Virus record (IMG/VR): IMGVR_UViG_3300046542_000074
Span: 1-64,000 of that record
Source: a virus
DNA: 64,000 nt
Strand: one strand, 5' to 3'
Below the pieces are notes generated by a model, which was not told the DNA's origin, ran no database searches, and was given only the letters and a program-made list of their open reading frames with translations. A program made the translations under genes and the position numbers. This document shows positions 63,998-64,000 of the stretch, piece after piece. Every line of letters starts with the position of its first letter. The stretch's first letter is position 1.

Positions 63998-64000
63998 GGA

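Noticed and set aside
1-64000. CRISPR arrays, insertion sequences, integrase, attachment sites
   Set aside because: No evenly spaced direct repeats of CRISPR size, no transposase or integrase motif, and no tRNA-end duplication were seen. The hairpin array has unrelated arms, so it is not CRISPR.

Overview
This window is a 64 kb section of a tailed double-stranded DNA phage with a lambda-type long non-contractile tail (siphovirus). The evidence is a complete terminase, portal, protease, capsid and tail gene series in the usual order, ending in a lysozyme. The host is probably a gammaproteobacterium: promoters are sigma-70-like, ribosome sites are standard AGGAG, and one early protein resembles ribosome modulation factor. 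No integrase, excisionase or CI-like repressor is visible, and no DNA polymerase or primase, so part of the replication module lies outside the window.

Layout. (1) 1-4.97 kb, plus strand: accessory genes, then an NAD-salvage operon with its own promoter: two small genes, PRPP synthetase, a tiny membrane peptide, nicotinamide phosphoribosyltransferase, and a terminator. (2) 4.97-5.57 kb: gene-free DNA with repeats. (3) 5.6-16.2 kb, plus strand: about 35 very small early genes, almost none with a recognisable function, served by nearly 20 near-identical sigma-70-like promoters, many followed by a short hairpin in the leader. Two genes in this block are broken by apparent one-base deletions in four-base homopolymers. 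(4) 16.3-17.2 kb: gene-free DNA between two converging terminators, packed with short perfect inverted repeats (mostly 6-bp arms, 2-5 nt loops). (5) 17.3-30.5 kb, minus strand: a long, tightly overlapping operon with a Pif1/RecD-like helicase, ATP-dependent DNA ligase, dCMP deaminase, two calcineurin-type phosphoesterases, a cupin, a KilA-N antirepressor, an AT-hook protein and many small unknown genes. (6) 30.5-30.8 kb: divergent control region with repeated TACGCACTTT motifs. (7) 30.8-32.5 kb, plus strand: winged-helix protein and small genes. (8) 32.5-33.6 kb: a tRNA cluster (Tyr, Asn, Pro, Gln, Met-type CAU, Thr) with non-standard cloverleaf-like segments between the tRNAs. (9) 33.6-64 kb, plus strand: virion genes, namely a small virion-type protein and an SGNH hydrolase, terminase, portal, S49 protease with an internal scaffold start, decoration and capsid proteins, connectors, tail tube, G/GT chaperones with a GGGAAAC slippery site, tape measure, M/L/K/I/J homologues, fibres, a DUF1353 protein and a SAR endolysin.

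Two promoter families divide the genome. The early family (TTGAC or TTGTA, 16-18 nt spacer, TAGAAT/TACAAT, often preceded by AACTAAAATA) serves the early block and the NAD operon. A second family (TTGACA, 17-18 nt spacer, TANNAT-type -10, then TACTTA at the expected start point, with CTATC/GATAG repeats nearby) precedes the tRNA cluster, the small terminase gene, the large terminase gene and the tail genes. NAD and PRPP supply, dCMP deamination, ligase and helicase fit a phage that refits nucleotide metabolism and DNA replication.

The least explained parts are the 16.3-17.2 kb hairpin array, the tRNA-like segments at 33.0-33.3 kb, a candidate small RNA at 14.7 kb and the densely promoted early block.
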